The position numbers were made by a program, and so were the translations under genes. Shown one piece after another: positions 54,674 through 63,901 of a stretch of DNA of 64,000 nt. A model generated the notes under the pieces. That model saw nothing but the letters and a program-made list of their open reading frames with translations. It had not been told where the DNA came from and searched no databases. Position 1 is the stretch's first letter. Every line of letters starts with the position of its first letter. The DNA is from Ardenticatenales bacterium (lineage in GTDB: Bacteria > Chloroflexota > Anaerolineae > Ardenticatenales > Ardenticatenaceae). The DNA lies in contig JACKAZ010000001.1 of the NCBI GenBank assembly GCA_020634795.1, positions 62,001 through 126,000 of the forward strand, in the 5' to 3' direction.

Positions 54674-55858
54674 ATGCGTAACAAGGTGCAGAGGGGGGCG
54701 GAGTGGCTGGTGCCGTGGCTGTTGGTCAGCGTCGTTGTGGTGGGGGGGCTGTGGGCGCTCTGGTGGCTGGCGCCCCTGCCCGATGAGCAGGCAGCGCCGA
54801 GGGCCGCGCCCACGGCGGCAGTGGAGGCGCGCGAGTGGCTCGCCTACTGGCAGGATGCGAACGATCCGCTGCCGACACGTCTCTACGAAAGTTGCCCCAC
54901 GAGGGGGAAAGCGCGCGCGAGCGGCTGGCAGATTCAGCCCGGCCAGCGTTTCGAGCTGCGCGAGTCGGACTGTGCGCCCTACCAGGGGCGCGAGGTGGTG
55001 GGCGTGCGCCTTGAGACTGCGCAAGGCGTTGTCGAGGGCTACGCCGTGCGCCTTGACTCTTTTGCGCCCATCATCGGTTCGGCAGCGGCACCCGCCGCGC
55101 AACCCGATGGACTGCCGCTGATGATAAGCGTCGCCAACTATCAGCCGCGCTTTGGCGCGGTTTATCTCTATGCGTGGTACAGCGAGGCCTCCATCGCGGG
55201 CCAGGGCAGCGCCGGTTTGCAACGTCAGCTCGATGAATTGGCGCGGGTGAGCGACGCGGGGACGACGAAGATGCTGATGCTCTCGTCGGTGGCGCGGCTG
55301 GACACGTTGTTGCGCGACGACGGGGCGGCGCTGCGCCAAAGTGGCATCACGGTGATCGGCTACAACACGGAGCGGGCGGTCGGCACGCCGGAAGACGAGA
55401 TGAACGCCCTCGGCGAAGTCGAGGGCAACCCCGTGGCGCGGGCTGCCGCGTTGGCCGACGCGGCGGGCTTTCGGTTGATCTGGGGGCCGATTCGGCAGAC
55501 GGTGGATGGGGTGCCGGACGGGGCGCTGCGGGCCATGGTGACGGCGGGATTGGACGGCGTAGCGTTGCAGGAGCAGAAGGGGATCGAGAACGAATCGGTC
55601 GCGCAGCGGGTGGCGGCGGTGCAACGAACGGCGGAGCGCTACCGCCGGGTGGGCGGCGACGATTTTCATATCAGCGTGCAGATCATGCCCAGCCGCTGTC
55701 CGGCCCGCGCCGACCAGCGCTGGGGCCGCTGTACCGACTTCGTCGCGCAGATCGCCCCGTGGATCGACTCGGTCGCAATCTGGGCCTCGTCCAGCGCCGA
55801 CCGCGCCGCGCTGCCCGACCTCGTGGCAGCCTTGCCCCTCCACGGCGGGGGGCGCTGA
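54674..55858 (+). CDS. secreted TIM-barrel-like protein, paralogue of the one at 42432
   Basis: A 394-aa protein from the ATG at 54674 (a GTG at 54629 also opens the frame). An N-terminal hydrophobic segment (WLVPWLLVSVVVVGGLWALWW) anchors or exports it, followed by a small beta domain, then a beta-alpha barrel-like core: YLYAWYSEASIAGQG, TVIGYNTERAVGTPEDE, FRLIWGP, ISVQIMPSRC. The core strand pattern parallels the 299-aa protein of the surface cluster. Function unknown. I prefer the ATG because the promoter-palindrome covers the GTG region. A terminator follows. Confidence 0.75.
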   Translation: MRNKVQRGAEWLVPWLLVSVVVVGGLWALWWLAPLPDEQAAPRAAPTAAVEAREWLAYWQDANDPLPTRLYESCPTRGKARASGWQIQPGQRFELRESDCAPYQGREVVGVRLETAQGVVEGYAVRLDSFAPIIGSAAAPAAQPDGLPLMISVANYQPRFGAVYLYAWYSEASIAGQGSAGLQRQLDELARVSDAGTTKMLMLSSVARLDTLLRDDGAALRQSGITVIGYNTERAVGTPEDEMNALGEVEGNPVARAAALADAAGFRLIWGPIRQTVDGVPDGALRAMVTAGLDGVALQEQKGIENESVAQRVAAVQRTAERYRRVGGDDFHISVQIMPSRCPARADQRWGRCTDFVAQIAPWIDSVAIWASSSADRAALPDLVAALPLHGGGR

Positions 55859-56281
55859 GCCGCGCCGCGACACCCCATGCAAAGAGCGACGGGAAAGCCC
55901 CGTCGCTCCTTGTTTTCTGCGGCGCTTACGCGCTGTTGTCCGCCGATGATGGCGCATCGTGCCGTGGTAGCTTTATGAGGAACTGAGTCGCAAGTCCCTC
56001 ACTGGCGGCAAGTGTAGCAGCGTACCGTTAACGCTCTGTTGTATGCCAGTTAACATCTGTTAATAGATGCGATTTCGGAAATGGTGACGGGGTGTGTCGC
56101 TCTCTGGGTGGTGCAAGGTGCCAATCAGCATCACGGGTCAGTGACAGGACAATGTGCCTCGGTCTCCTTTCAACGCTGCTCCCTAAGCTTCGCTCAGGGC
56201 AGGCCGTTTCGCATTTCCCCCTCCCCCATGCGCCATTCTCCATTCTCCAAAGTGCCTCGCCTTATCACGGTCGATCACGAG
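55859..56281. other. intergenic region after the TIM-barrel-like gene
   Basis: This 423-nt region between convergent genes contains the terminator at 55884-55916, a heptad remnant (GGTGCAAGGTGCC near 56109) and a palindromic-repeat fragment (AGCTTCGCTCAGGGCAGG near 56187). No gene is evident. Confidence 0.5.
55884..55916 (+). terminator. rho-independent terminator
   Basis: Perfect 10-bp stem GAGCGACGGG/CCCGTCGCTC with a 5-nt loop, then CTTGTTTT. Confidence 0.9.
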
Positions 56282-58447
56282 TCAATCCTCGTCCATGACG
56301 GGTGGCTTGATCGCCGCCAGTGTGTGCCAATCCATCAGGAAGCGGTGGGAATCGAGTGCCGGCTCTTTGTCTTGCCGACTGATGTACTCGCCATTGGGCT
56401 GCAATTCGTAGTTGTTGATGGTGTCGTTCCAGCAGCTCGCCAATACGACATCGTGCAGATATTCCTTATGCGCCTCTTCCGCCACCCGCACCAGCACTTC
56501 CACCCGACGGTCGATGTTGCGTCCCATCAAATCGGCGCTACCCATCAGGATTTCGGCGTTGCCATCGTTGCCGAAATAGTAGATGCGCGAATGTTCGAGG
56601 AGGCGGCCCACGACGGAACGCACTTCGATATTGTCGCTCATCCCTGGCACGCCCGGCCGCAGACAGCAGGCCCCGCGCACGATCAGCTTGATCTGTACGC
56701 CCGCTTGCGAAGCCTCGTAGAGATGATCAATGATCTCCCCGTCGGTCAGCGAGTTCATCTTGAAGAAGAGTTCAGCGGGTCGCCCGTCGAGCGCCAGATC
56801 CCGCTCACGTTGAATGAGCTGGGTCAGATCGTGGCGCAAACCATGGGGGGCGACGGAAAGGGCCGTGTAGCGGCTGTAGGCCGAGAAGCCGGTCAGGTAG
56901 TTGAACAGTTGGGAGGCATCTTCGCCCACCTCGGGGCGGGCGGTGAAGAGACCCAAGTCGGTATAGATGCGGGCCGTGCCCGCGTTGTAGTTGCCGGTGC
57001 CAATGTGAACATAGCGGCGCAGCCCCGCCGATTCGCGGCGCACGACCAACGTCACCTTGGCATGGGTTTTCAGCCCGATCAAGCCGTACAGGACGTGTAC
57101 GCCCTCTTCTTCCAACGTTTTGGCCCATTCGATGTTGCTCTCTTCGTCGAAACGGGCCTTCAACTCCACCATCGCCGCCACCTGCTTGCCAGCGCGTCTC
57201 GCCTCCAGCAGCGCCTTGACCACCGGTGCGTGGGAGCCAACCCGGTAGAGCGTCTGCTTGATTGCCACCACGCGCGGGTCGCGGGCGGCGTGGCGCAGCA
57301 GCTCCAGCACGGGGTCGAAGGAGTCGTAGGGGTGGTGCACCAAGCGGTCGCCCATGCGCAGACGCGCGAAGAAAGAATGCTCGACATCCTCTTGAAAGAC
57401 GACCGGCATTGCGGGGGTGTAGGAGCGATATTTCAGCTCCGGCTTGTTGACCTGCGAGATCAGGTCGAAGAGTGAGGTCCAGTCCAGCGCCATCGTCATG
57501 GTGACCGCTGCGTTGGCGGTAGCGCCGGTGTTCTCGATCAGCATCTGGCGCACCTGCTCCGACATGCCATCTTCCAATTCCAACCGCACCACGCGTCCAA
57601 AGTGGCGGCGGCGCAAATGGCGCTCCATCGCCATCAGCAGATCGTTGGCCTCGTGTTCGGCCAAGGGCTGATCGGCGTCCCGCACCAAACGGAAGGAGTG
57701 GGCCGAGAGGATGCGCACACCCGGGAAGAGGGCGTCGAGATTCTCTTTGACCAACGCTTCGATACGGACGAAACGGTAGGGGGAGTCGTGGCGCTCACGG
57801 GGAAGCAGGACCATACGTGGCACGGAAGTCGGGATTTTCAGGCGGGCGAAGCGGGTTGTTTCGGGGTTTAACTCGACTTGAAGTGCCAAATTGAGACTGA
57901 GATTGGAAATGTGTGGGAAGGGACGGCCCGGATCGACGGCGAGCGGGGTCAGAATCGGGAAAATTTCGCGCTCGAAGTAGTCGGTCAGATAGGCTCGAAT
58001 GTCGTCATCCCACGCCTCAGGCTCAAGGATCGTGATCTGTTCCGCTTCTAACGCTGGCTCCAACTCTTCGCGCCAGATACGCTCTTGTTCGCGCAACGTG
58101 GCCTCTAGCCGACGCTTGATGCCGTGCAGTTGCTGCGTGGGGGTGCGGCCGTCGATCGCGCGCTCTTCCACATGCTCAAGCGCCAGCGCGGTCAGCCCCC
58201 CCACGCGCACCATCCAAAATTCGTGCAGGTTGTTGGCGAAAATCGCGAGGAAGCGCACACGTTCCAGCAGCGGGTGACGCAGATCTTTGGCTTGATCGAG
58301 CACACGTTCGTTGAATGCGACCCAGCTATATTCGCGGTTGATGTAACGATCTCTTTTGTCATGAACGTCATACTGTACAGCTGCCCCTTCCTGATCGATC
58401 GTAAGGACGACTTCAGTTTCGGGCTTCTTCGTTTTCTTTGCTGACAT
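56282..58447 (-). CDS. ppk1: polyphosphate kinase 1
   Basis: A 721-aa PPK1 (E. coli about 690), which makes inorganic polyphosphate from ATP through a phosphohistidine. It starts RYINREYSWVAFNERVLDQA, with the four-domain order of the family. The autophosphorylated histidine region is seen as GLIGLKTHAKVTLVVRRES, with HIGTGNYNAGTARIYTDLGL before the second catalytic histidine in LEHSRIYYFGNDG. I set the start at MSAKK (58447) as the shortest plausible; MRPKK at 58474 is also in frame. It diverges from the ppx gene over 243 nt; a likely promoter (TTGTCC-N17-TATTAT) lies at 58511-58539. Confidence 0.95.
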   Translation of the reverse strand: MSAKKTKKPETEVVLTIDQEGAAVQYDVHDKRDRYINREYSWVAFNERVLDQAKDLRHPLLERVRFLAIFANNLHEFWMVRVGGLTALALEHVEERAIDGRTPTQQLHGIKRRLEATLREQERIWREELEPALEAEQITILEPEAWDDDIRAYLTDYFEREIFPILTPLAVDPGRPFPHISNLSLNLALQVELNPETTRFARLKIPTSVPRMVLLPRERHDSPYRFVRIEALVKENLDALFPGVRILSAHSFRLVRDADQPLAEHEANDLLMAMERHLRRRHFGRVVRLELEDGMSEQVRQMLIENTGATANAAVTMTMALDWTSLFDLISQVNKPELKYRSYTPAMPVVFQEDVEHSFFARLRMGDRLVHHPYDSFDPVLELLRHAARDPRVVAIKQTLYRVGSHAPVVKALLEARRAGKQVAAMVELKARFDEESNIEWAKTLEEEGVHVLYGLIGLKTHAKVTLVVRRESAGLRRYVHIGTGNYNAGTARIYTDLGLFTARPEVGEDASQLFNYLTGFSAYSRYTALSVAPHGLRHDLTQLIQRERDLALDGRPAELFFKMNSLTDGEIIDHLYEASQAGVQIKLIVRGACCLRPGVPGMSDNIEVRSVVGRLLEHSRIYYFGNDGNAEILMGSADLMGRNIDRRVEVLVRVAEEAHKEYLHDVVLASCWNDTINNYELQPNGEYISRQDKEPALDSHRFLMDWHTLAAIKPPVMDED

Positions 58448-58510
58448 GACCTCATTGTCCTTTTTGGGCCGCATGATGTGCGGCGGAGGTTGTCGTAATC
58501 GTCGCTTACA

Positions 58511-58539
58511 AGATAATAAAGGAAGTTGACATTTCGGAC
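58511..58539 (-). promoter_or_regulatory. candidate promoter of ppk1
   Basis: On the minus strand TTGTCC (58539-58534), 17 bp, then TATTAT (58516-58511). Transcription would start near 58503, upstream of either candidate ATG. Confidence 0.5.
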
Positions 58540-58690
58540 AAGTGTTTTTACCTGGATATCCAGCGCGCATCTGCCAAAGATTCGCGCCTTGCCGACGATA
58601 AGTTAGAGAGAGAGAGGGGGTTGTTACTTCCTTGATCTGCAATGGCTTACACGCAACTACCCGCACACCCGCCAGCCCGCCCGCCTAATT

Positions 58691-60277
58691 ATGACCATTA
58701 CCCGTATCACCCAAGCCAACTCCGAACGAATCGAGATCGATGAGCGCCGCTACCGACGCGTGGCGGTGATCGACCTCGGCTCTAACAGTGCGCGGCTGAT
58801 CATCATGCGCACGCTTCCCGACCGTTTCTATTATCTGGAAGATGAGATTCGTGAAGTCGTGCGGCTGCGTTCCGGCATGACGGAGGCGGGATTGAGCAAG
58901 GAAGCGATGGCCCGTGGTGTGGCGACACTGCGTATGTTCAACCGCTTTTGCGAGAGTCTGGCGGTGGATGAACTGATCGCCACGACCACCAGCGCGGTAC
59001 GTGAAGCGGCCAATCGCGATGAGTTTCTGGCGAAGGTGGCGTCGAAGGTGGGGCTGCGGTTGCGGGTGCTCAGTGGCGAGGAAGAGGCCTATTACGGGGC
59101 GATCGGCGCTCAAAACGCGCTCCCATTGAATGAGGGGGTCGTGCTTGACATCGGGGGGGGCAGCGCTCAGCTCAGCCTGATCAAAGCGGGGCGCTGGCAA
59201 ACGGGGCAAGCCCTCACCTTGGGGGCCTTGGCCCTTTCCGAGCGTTTCGTCGAAAGCGATCCCCCGACCCGCAGCGAAGTACGACGGATTCGCAAGGAGG
59301 TGCGTCGGCAGCTCCACGAGATTCCATGGTTAAACGAGGCGTCGCCCACCGTGATTGGCCTTGGGGGCACGTTGCGAAACTTGGCGCGGGTGACGATCCG
59401 TCATCGCAAATTGCCGCTCGGCACGGTCAACGGCTACCTGTTACGGGATGACGAGATCAAGTATTTGGTAAAGCGTTTCCGCAAGCTGCCACTCAACCGG
59501 CGGCAACGGTTGGCGGGGCTGAGCAGTGATCGCGCTGACATCATCATGGCCGGGGCGATCGTGGCGCAGGAGGTGTTGAGGTGGCTGGGCGCGAACGGGA
59601 TGCGCGTGGCCACCTACGGCTTGCGAGAGGGCCTTTTCTTCGAGGAGTTTTGGGCCGCACTGGACTATCCAGTGCCGGACGATCTGCGCGAAAGCCACGT
59701 TCGGAACGTGGCGCTGCGTTACAACTACCACGCCACGCACGCCGCCCATGTCCAGCGCCTTGCGCTGCGTCTGTTCGATGATCTGGCAGCGCTGCACGGT
59801 GCCGACGCGCGGGAACGACAATGGTTGGCCGCTGCCGCCACGCTGCACGACATTGGGAACGCTATCAATTACGAGGATCATCACAAACATTCCCAAGCGC
59901 TCATTTTGGGCAACGGGCTGCCCGCCTTTGGGCCGGAGGAAGTGGCAATGATCGCCCTAATGAGTCGCTACCACCGCCGTGGCCGACCCAAACTGCACGG
60001 CTTCGACCCCCTCTTTGACAACCCCGCCGTCGCCGTGCAACGGCTGCGTCAGTTGGCCGGTATGTTGCGCGTCGCTGAATTCCTCGAGCGGAGTCGTGCG
60101 GGCCTGGTCACAGATCTGCGTGTCGAGTGGGACGAGAGCGACATCACGATCCAATTGATCGGTGAGGAACGACCCGTGGTCGAGATGTGGGACGCGGGGC
60201 GGAAGGGCGTCGATCTGATGGAAGAGGCCTTCGGCCGCACGGTCCACCTTCGTTATGACGGGGAGGCGTGGGCGTAA
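58691..60277 (+). CDS. ppx: exopolyphosphatase Ppx/GppA family with HD domain
   Basis: A 528-aa enzyme that hydrolyses terminal phosphates of polyphosphate (or pppGpp). The N-terminal ASKHA fold has VAVIDLGSNSARLIIMR (about 20), the Glu in GEEEAYYGAIG, and the phosphate loop VLDIGGGSAQLSLI. The C-terminal half has an HD-type domain with HATHAAHVQRLALRLF, then LHDIGNAINYEDHHKH. It faces ppk1 divergently, so synthesis and breakdown genes are paired. Start ATG 58691; the ribosome site is weak. Confidence 0.92.
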   Translation: MTITRITQANSERIEIDERRYRRVAVIDLGSNSARLIIMRTLPDRFYYLEDEIREVVRLRSGMTEAGLSKEAMARGVATLRMFNRFCESLAVDELIATTTSAVREAANRDEFLAKVASKVGLRLRVLSGEEEAYYGAIGAQNALPLNEGVVLDIGGGSAQLSLIKAGRWQTGQALTLGALALSERFVESDPPTRSEVRRIRKEVRRQLHEIPWLNEASPTVIGLGGTLRNLARVTIRHRKLPLGTVNGYLLRDDEIKYLVKRFRKLPLNRRQRLAGLSSDRADIIMAGAIVAQEVLRWLGANGMRVATYGLREGLFFEEFWAALDYPVPDDLRESHVRNVALRYNYHATHAAHVQRLALRLFDDLAALHGADARERQWLAAAATLHDIGNAINYEDHHKHSQALILGNGLPAFGPEEVAMIALMSRYHRRGRPKLHGFDPLFDNPAVAVQRLRQLAGMLRVAEFLERSRAGLVTDLRVEWDESDITIQLIGEERPVVEMWDAGRKGVDLMEEAFGRTVHLRYDGEAWA

Positions 60278-60379
60278 GACGTGGCATCGCGATGAAAGCT
60301 GGGAGACAGAGCGGGGGGCTTGCGCCGCATGCTGCATGTTGAGCTTGCCCGAACAAGGCTGAATTCGCGCCTATCCTCC

Positions 60380-61168
60380 CTAGCTACCGCGCCGCCGCCG
60401 AAAGAGCCGGCCCAACAGCCATTCGGCGGGCGCGGGCAGCAGGGTCGTTCCCGCGACGAGGGTGCGGTCGCGCCACGTGATGTAGCGTGCACGCTGTCGC
60501 TTGCGGATAGCCTCCACGATGACGGCAGCCACCTGCTCCGGTGGCACCGCCCCCTTGCGCGGTCGGATCCGTGGCGAGCGCAACTGGTTGGTCACGAAGT
60601 TCGTGCGCGTCACCCCGGGATAGATCGAGGTGACCACGATGTGGCTGCCTTGCAGCTCGGCACGGAGGGCGTCGGAGAGGCCGTTGAGGGCATATTTGCT
60701 GGCGCAGTAGAGGGCACTGTTCGGCACCGCACGTAGGCCCACGATGCTCGAAATCTGCACGATCTGGCCTTGCGGCTGTTGGCGCATGGTGGGCAAAAGC
60801 AATTGGATGAGGTGGAGCGGGGCGAAGAGGTTCAGTTCAAAGAGGTAGCGCCCCTCGTCGATCGATTGTTCCTCAATCGGGGCATCGAGGCCGACCGCGG
60901 CGTTGTTGATCAGCACCTCGATCGCCCCAAAGCGATCCAAGGCCGCTGCCACCAACCGTTCGCGCTGTTCGGCGACGCTCAGATCGGTGGCGACCGTGAA
61001 CACGGCAACGCCATACGGCGCCAGGGCGCTGGCCAAGTCGTCGAGATCAGCGCGGGAGCGGGCCGCGAGAACCAGATCAGCGCCCTGCGCCGCCAGGGCA
61101 AGGGCGGTGGCACGGCCAATGCCCTGGGTGGCGCCGGTCAGTAAGCAGCGTCGGCCTGCAAGGCTCAT
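60380..61168 (-). CDS. short-chain dehydrogenase/reductase
   Basis: A 262-aa SDR: nucleotide site TGATQGIGRATALALA, NNAAVG, catalytic Ser in VQISSIVGLRAVP and Tyr-Lys in YCASKYALNG. A basic C-terminal tail (PAEWLLGRLFRRRRGS) suggests membrane association. NAD(P)-linked oxidation or reduction; substrate unknown. The ATG at 61168 overlaps the stop of the M48 gene by 4 nt, so the pair is coupled. The role may be in lipid or cell-envelope metabolism. Confidence 0.9.
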   Translation of the reverse strand: MSLAGRRCLLTGATQGIGRATALALAAQGADLVLAARSRADLDDLASALAPYGVAVFTVATDLSVAEQRERLVAAALDRFGAIEVLINNAAVGLDAPIEEQSIDEGRYLFELNLFAPLHLIQLLLPTMRQQPQGQIVQISSIVGLRAVPNSALYCASKYALNGLSDALRAELQGSHIVVTSIYPGVTRTNFVTNQLRSPRIRPRKGAVPPEQVAAVIVEAIRKRQRARYITWRDRTLVAGTTLLPAPAEWLLGRLFRRRRGS

Positions 61169-62148
61169 TCGCTGCTGCGTCGCAACCAATCGCTGAACTG
61201 CTGACCGACCGACTGCACCCCGCGGTTGGTCTCCTCCATCACCCGTTCGAAATGCTCGCGGTAGTAGTTGGCCGCCTCGTTCACCTCTTGACGGGCATCG
61301 GGCTTTTCGTCACGGGAGGGGTAGCTGCCGCGAATGATACGGTCGAAATCGCCCCCTTGAATCCACTTCAACAGCTCCGACACCCGCCGGACCGGGAAGG
61401 GGTGGGTCGCGCCCATCTGTTGGAAGAGGCGCAAGAAGCGGTCGTAACCTTCGTTCGACTCCTCATATTCCTGCGCTTGCTGGATGAACGCATCCAGATT
61501 CAACCGCTCGGCCAGATTGCCCCCCGCCAAATGCATCATGGCGCGGCAGGTGATGCGCGGATCGCGCACAACGAGCGTCGCGGCACGGTCGCAGCTCAGT
61601 TCGGCGGCGCGGAACCACTCCAACAACGCCAGTTGAACCGCTTGGAGTGGCAGCCCCACAAAGAGGGGGAATTGAGAGGCCTGGCCCAGCAGAATCAGCA
61701 GAATCAGCACCGTGCGGTAGAGGCTATGGCCGGAGAGGATGTGGGCTACTTCATGGGCCAGCACCGCCTGAATTTCGTCCTCGTCCAGCAGGTCGATCAG
61801 ACCGCTGTGAAGCACCACGATGGGTGTTTTGGTGCCGAAGGTGAAGGCGTTCGCGACGGGGGTTTGCATCAGGTAAAGCTCGTAGCTATCCGGCATGTCC
61901 AAGGTTTCGAGCACATGTTGGTAGCTTTCCCACAGCTCGGGCAGTTGGTTGGGGCCAACCCGCACCGAATTGGCGAGTAAAAACTGGCGGTAGGCCCGCT
62001 CGATCTGCATCTCCGAGAGCTGCTTGATCACGCGGTCCAGCATCGGAATCGAGGCGAGCGCGGCGGTCATCGCGCGGTCGGTGGGGTGTTCGTAGGCTTT
62101 GGGCGAAATGCCGACCAACTTATGTCGGATCGGGGCAAAATCGGTCAT
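61165..62148 (-). CDS. M48-family metalloprotease
   Basis: A 327-aa zinc protease of the HtpX/M48 family with the site VLAHEVAHILSGHSLYR (HExxH) near residue 136 and the third ligand, a Glu, in LEWFRAAELSCDRAA. One or two hydrophobic stretches follow the HExxH helix (RTVLILLILLGQ), so it is probably membrane-associated. HtpX-like enzymes cleave misfolded membrane proteins. It begins the pair with the SDR. Confidence 0.9.
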   Translation of the reverse strand: MTDFAPIRHKLVGISPKAYEHPTDRAMTAALASIPMLDRVIKQLSEMQIERAYRQFLLANSVRVGPNQLPELWESYQHVLETLDMPDSYELYLMQTPVANAFTFGTKTPIVVLHSGLIDLLDEDEIQAVLAHEVAHILSGHSLYRTVLILLILLGQASQFPLFVGLPLQAVQLALLEWFRAAELSCDRAATLVVRDPRITCRAMMHLAGGNLAERLNLDAFIQQAQEYEESNEGYDRFLRLFQQMGATHPFPVRRVSELLKWIQGGDFDRIIRGSYPSRDEKPDARQEVNEAANYYREHFERVMEETNRGVQSVGQQFSDWLRRSSE

Positions 62149-62211
62149 CTCACGTCCTTTCGTGGCGTTTTCGTCTGGCGAGCAGTACGATGGATCGCGG
62201 TGAGGGTTGCA

Positions 62212-62667
62212 CTACCAGGGCGCTCGCTCTTCGTCATCCCATTCCGGCCAGGGCATCGGTTCGCCCACTTCCAACAGCGTCTTCAGTCGCGCCAGCACCA
62301 GCGTCCAACCGTCGGTGATGATGGCCTGCGTCTCCAACGCCTCTTCAGGGAAATCGTGTTTGATTTCGACCCAGACCAGCTCGCCCAACGGCTGCACCTG
62401 CCACTCGACGACGCTCGCTGGCTCGCCGAGTTTGGTGAAGGCAAAGCTATGCGCAAAGCCGGTCGCAGGCTCCCACCGAAAGAGCGTCCCTTCGATTTCG
62501 CTCTCCTCATCGACCCCCCACGCGACACGATCGCCAGCCTCGGTGCCGAAGGCCAAGCAAGGCGCGACGTGCCACCGGTCATGATATTCGGGCCGTGTCA
62601 GCGTCCGCCAGACCAGTTCGTAAGGGGCGTGGATGTAAGTGGCAGCACGAACGAGTTCTCGGTCCAT
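62212..62667 (-). CDS. SRPBCC / AHSA1-like protein
   Basis: A 151-aa START-like (SRPBCC) protein: RAATYIHAPYELVWRTLTRP start, then a beta-grip (GTLFRWEPATGFAHSF, ASVVEWQVQPLGELVWVEI) and C-terminal helix TLVLARLKTLLE. The fold binds hydrophobic ligands; the AHSA1 branch includes co-chaperone-like and detoxification proteins. Start at 62667, with GAGGAA before it. Single gene. Confidence 0.82.
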   Translation of the reverse strand: MDRELVRAATYIHAPYELVWRTLTRPEYHDRWHVAPCLAFGTEAGDRVAWGVDEESEIEGTLFRWEPATGFAHSFAFTKLGEPASVVEWQVQPLGELVWVEIKHDFPEEALETQAIITDGWTLVLARLKTLLEVGEPMPWPEWDDEERAPW

Positions 62668-63379
62668 CGGGTTCCTCGGTTTTAGTAAGGTTGGTTTTAT
62701 GCCGTGTCGGTCAGAGTGTTGCGATGATTCCGTGTTGGAGCGTTGGAGAGTAGCGAATGGGCTGATGGGGGGTGTACGGCCTGGCACAGTATGGCCCTAT
62801 CAAGGGGGTAACCCTGTTCCCATGCACCGCCCCGTGGTCGTTGCGATCGCTACAGAAATGGCGCGGTGACTCCTGCAAACCGGCCTATTTTCAGGGCAGA
62901 ATGGGGTGAGGTAGGAAAGCGTATCATCGCTTCCCTTTGTCGCTTTTTGCGCTCCGCTCGAAACGATCTGTGACTCACCTAACTACCTGCCCTGCGCCTG
63001 TCAAAGGGCGTGGGGTTTCCTGCGTTTTTCCCGTTTCAGCGCTTCGCGTCGCTTTATGCTATAACCCATCGGCCACTGGCAACCGTCTCGTGCCATCTGC
63101 GTACTTTTCCCTGAGACTTCGCACCGTCTACCAAAACCCGTGGCGTAAGGGCAATGGGGGGCGATGGGTTGTGACGGGATGGCACACCGGCCGATCTCAT
63201 CACTCGGCAACTTAAGACGAAATATGCAACGTACGACACCAATCATATTTAATTGCGACTCAACTGCGAATATTGCTGATGCTGTAGGATGTTGTGGTTA
63301 CAGTGAAAGTAGGTTGTCGATTGCAAGTTGTTAAGTGAAATGGCTCTGCTACGATGACCTTGATGAAAGAGAGCGTGGG
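62668..63379. other. 712-nt gap with a dispersed element, no gene
   Basis: Contains at 62778-62920 a sequence related to 19065-19212 (shared GGCNTGGCANAG and CTGTTCCCATGC blocks), plus AT-rich DNA at 63200-63330 likely to hold the promoter of the next gene. I find no convincing protein or RNA gene. Confidence 0.5.
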
Positions 63380-63895
63380 ATGAAGTTAGAAGGACGGTAC
63401 CTTTTCCACCTGCCGATTGAGCAGGTTTACGAAGCGCTACGTGATGAAGCGCTGATCCGTCGGGCCTTACCGGGCCACGTCTATTTTCGCATGACCTCGC
63501 CCACCCATTACGAGGGGGCGCTGGAGTTGGATGTGCCGAAGATGGGCGGCCATTACGAGGGCGAATTGGACGTCACCGAGACGATTGCCCCTACATTTTA
63601 CCGCTTGAGTGCGACGGCGCGTGGCCCTGAAGACCGTCGCGTCACGGCGGAAGGCACGGTGACCCTGACCGCGCTTGCACCCCGCGAGACCGAAGTCCAC
63701 TACGCAGGGACGACCGACGCCCTGGCCGAGTTCAACCGCTTGGTGCAGCTCGCCGCCCGTCCCATTGCGGTTCACTTGGCCAATCGTGCCCTGCATCACT
63801 TTGAAGCGATTTTGTCCGAGGAACCGCCCATGACCGAGGCCGCCCCGAATGAGAGCACGGTCGAAGAGCGCCCACAACCAACGGAGTGGAGATAA
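63380..63895 (+). CDS. CoxG-type SRPBCC protein
   Basis: A 171-aa protein like the CO dehydrogenase subunit G family: MKLEGRYLFHLPIEQVYEAL, ALPGHVYFRM, DVTETIAPTFYRL, and a helix near the C-terminus followed by a Glu/Pro-rich tail. These proteins bind hydrophobic ligands or aid membrane-linked maturation of molybdenum CO dehydrogenases, but no cox genes lie here, so the role is open. It lies 6 nt before folK. Confidence 0.85.
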   Translation: MKLEGRYLFHLPIEQVYEALRDEALIRRALPGHVYFRMTSPTHYEGALELDVPKMGGHYEGELDVTETIAPTFYRLSATARGPEDRRVTAEGTVTLTALAPRETEVHYAGTTDALAEFNRLVQLAARPIAVHLANRALHHFEAILSEEPPMTEAAPNESTVEERPQPTEWR

Positions 63896-63901
63896 GCGTT
63901 C

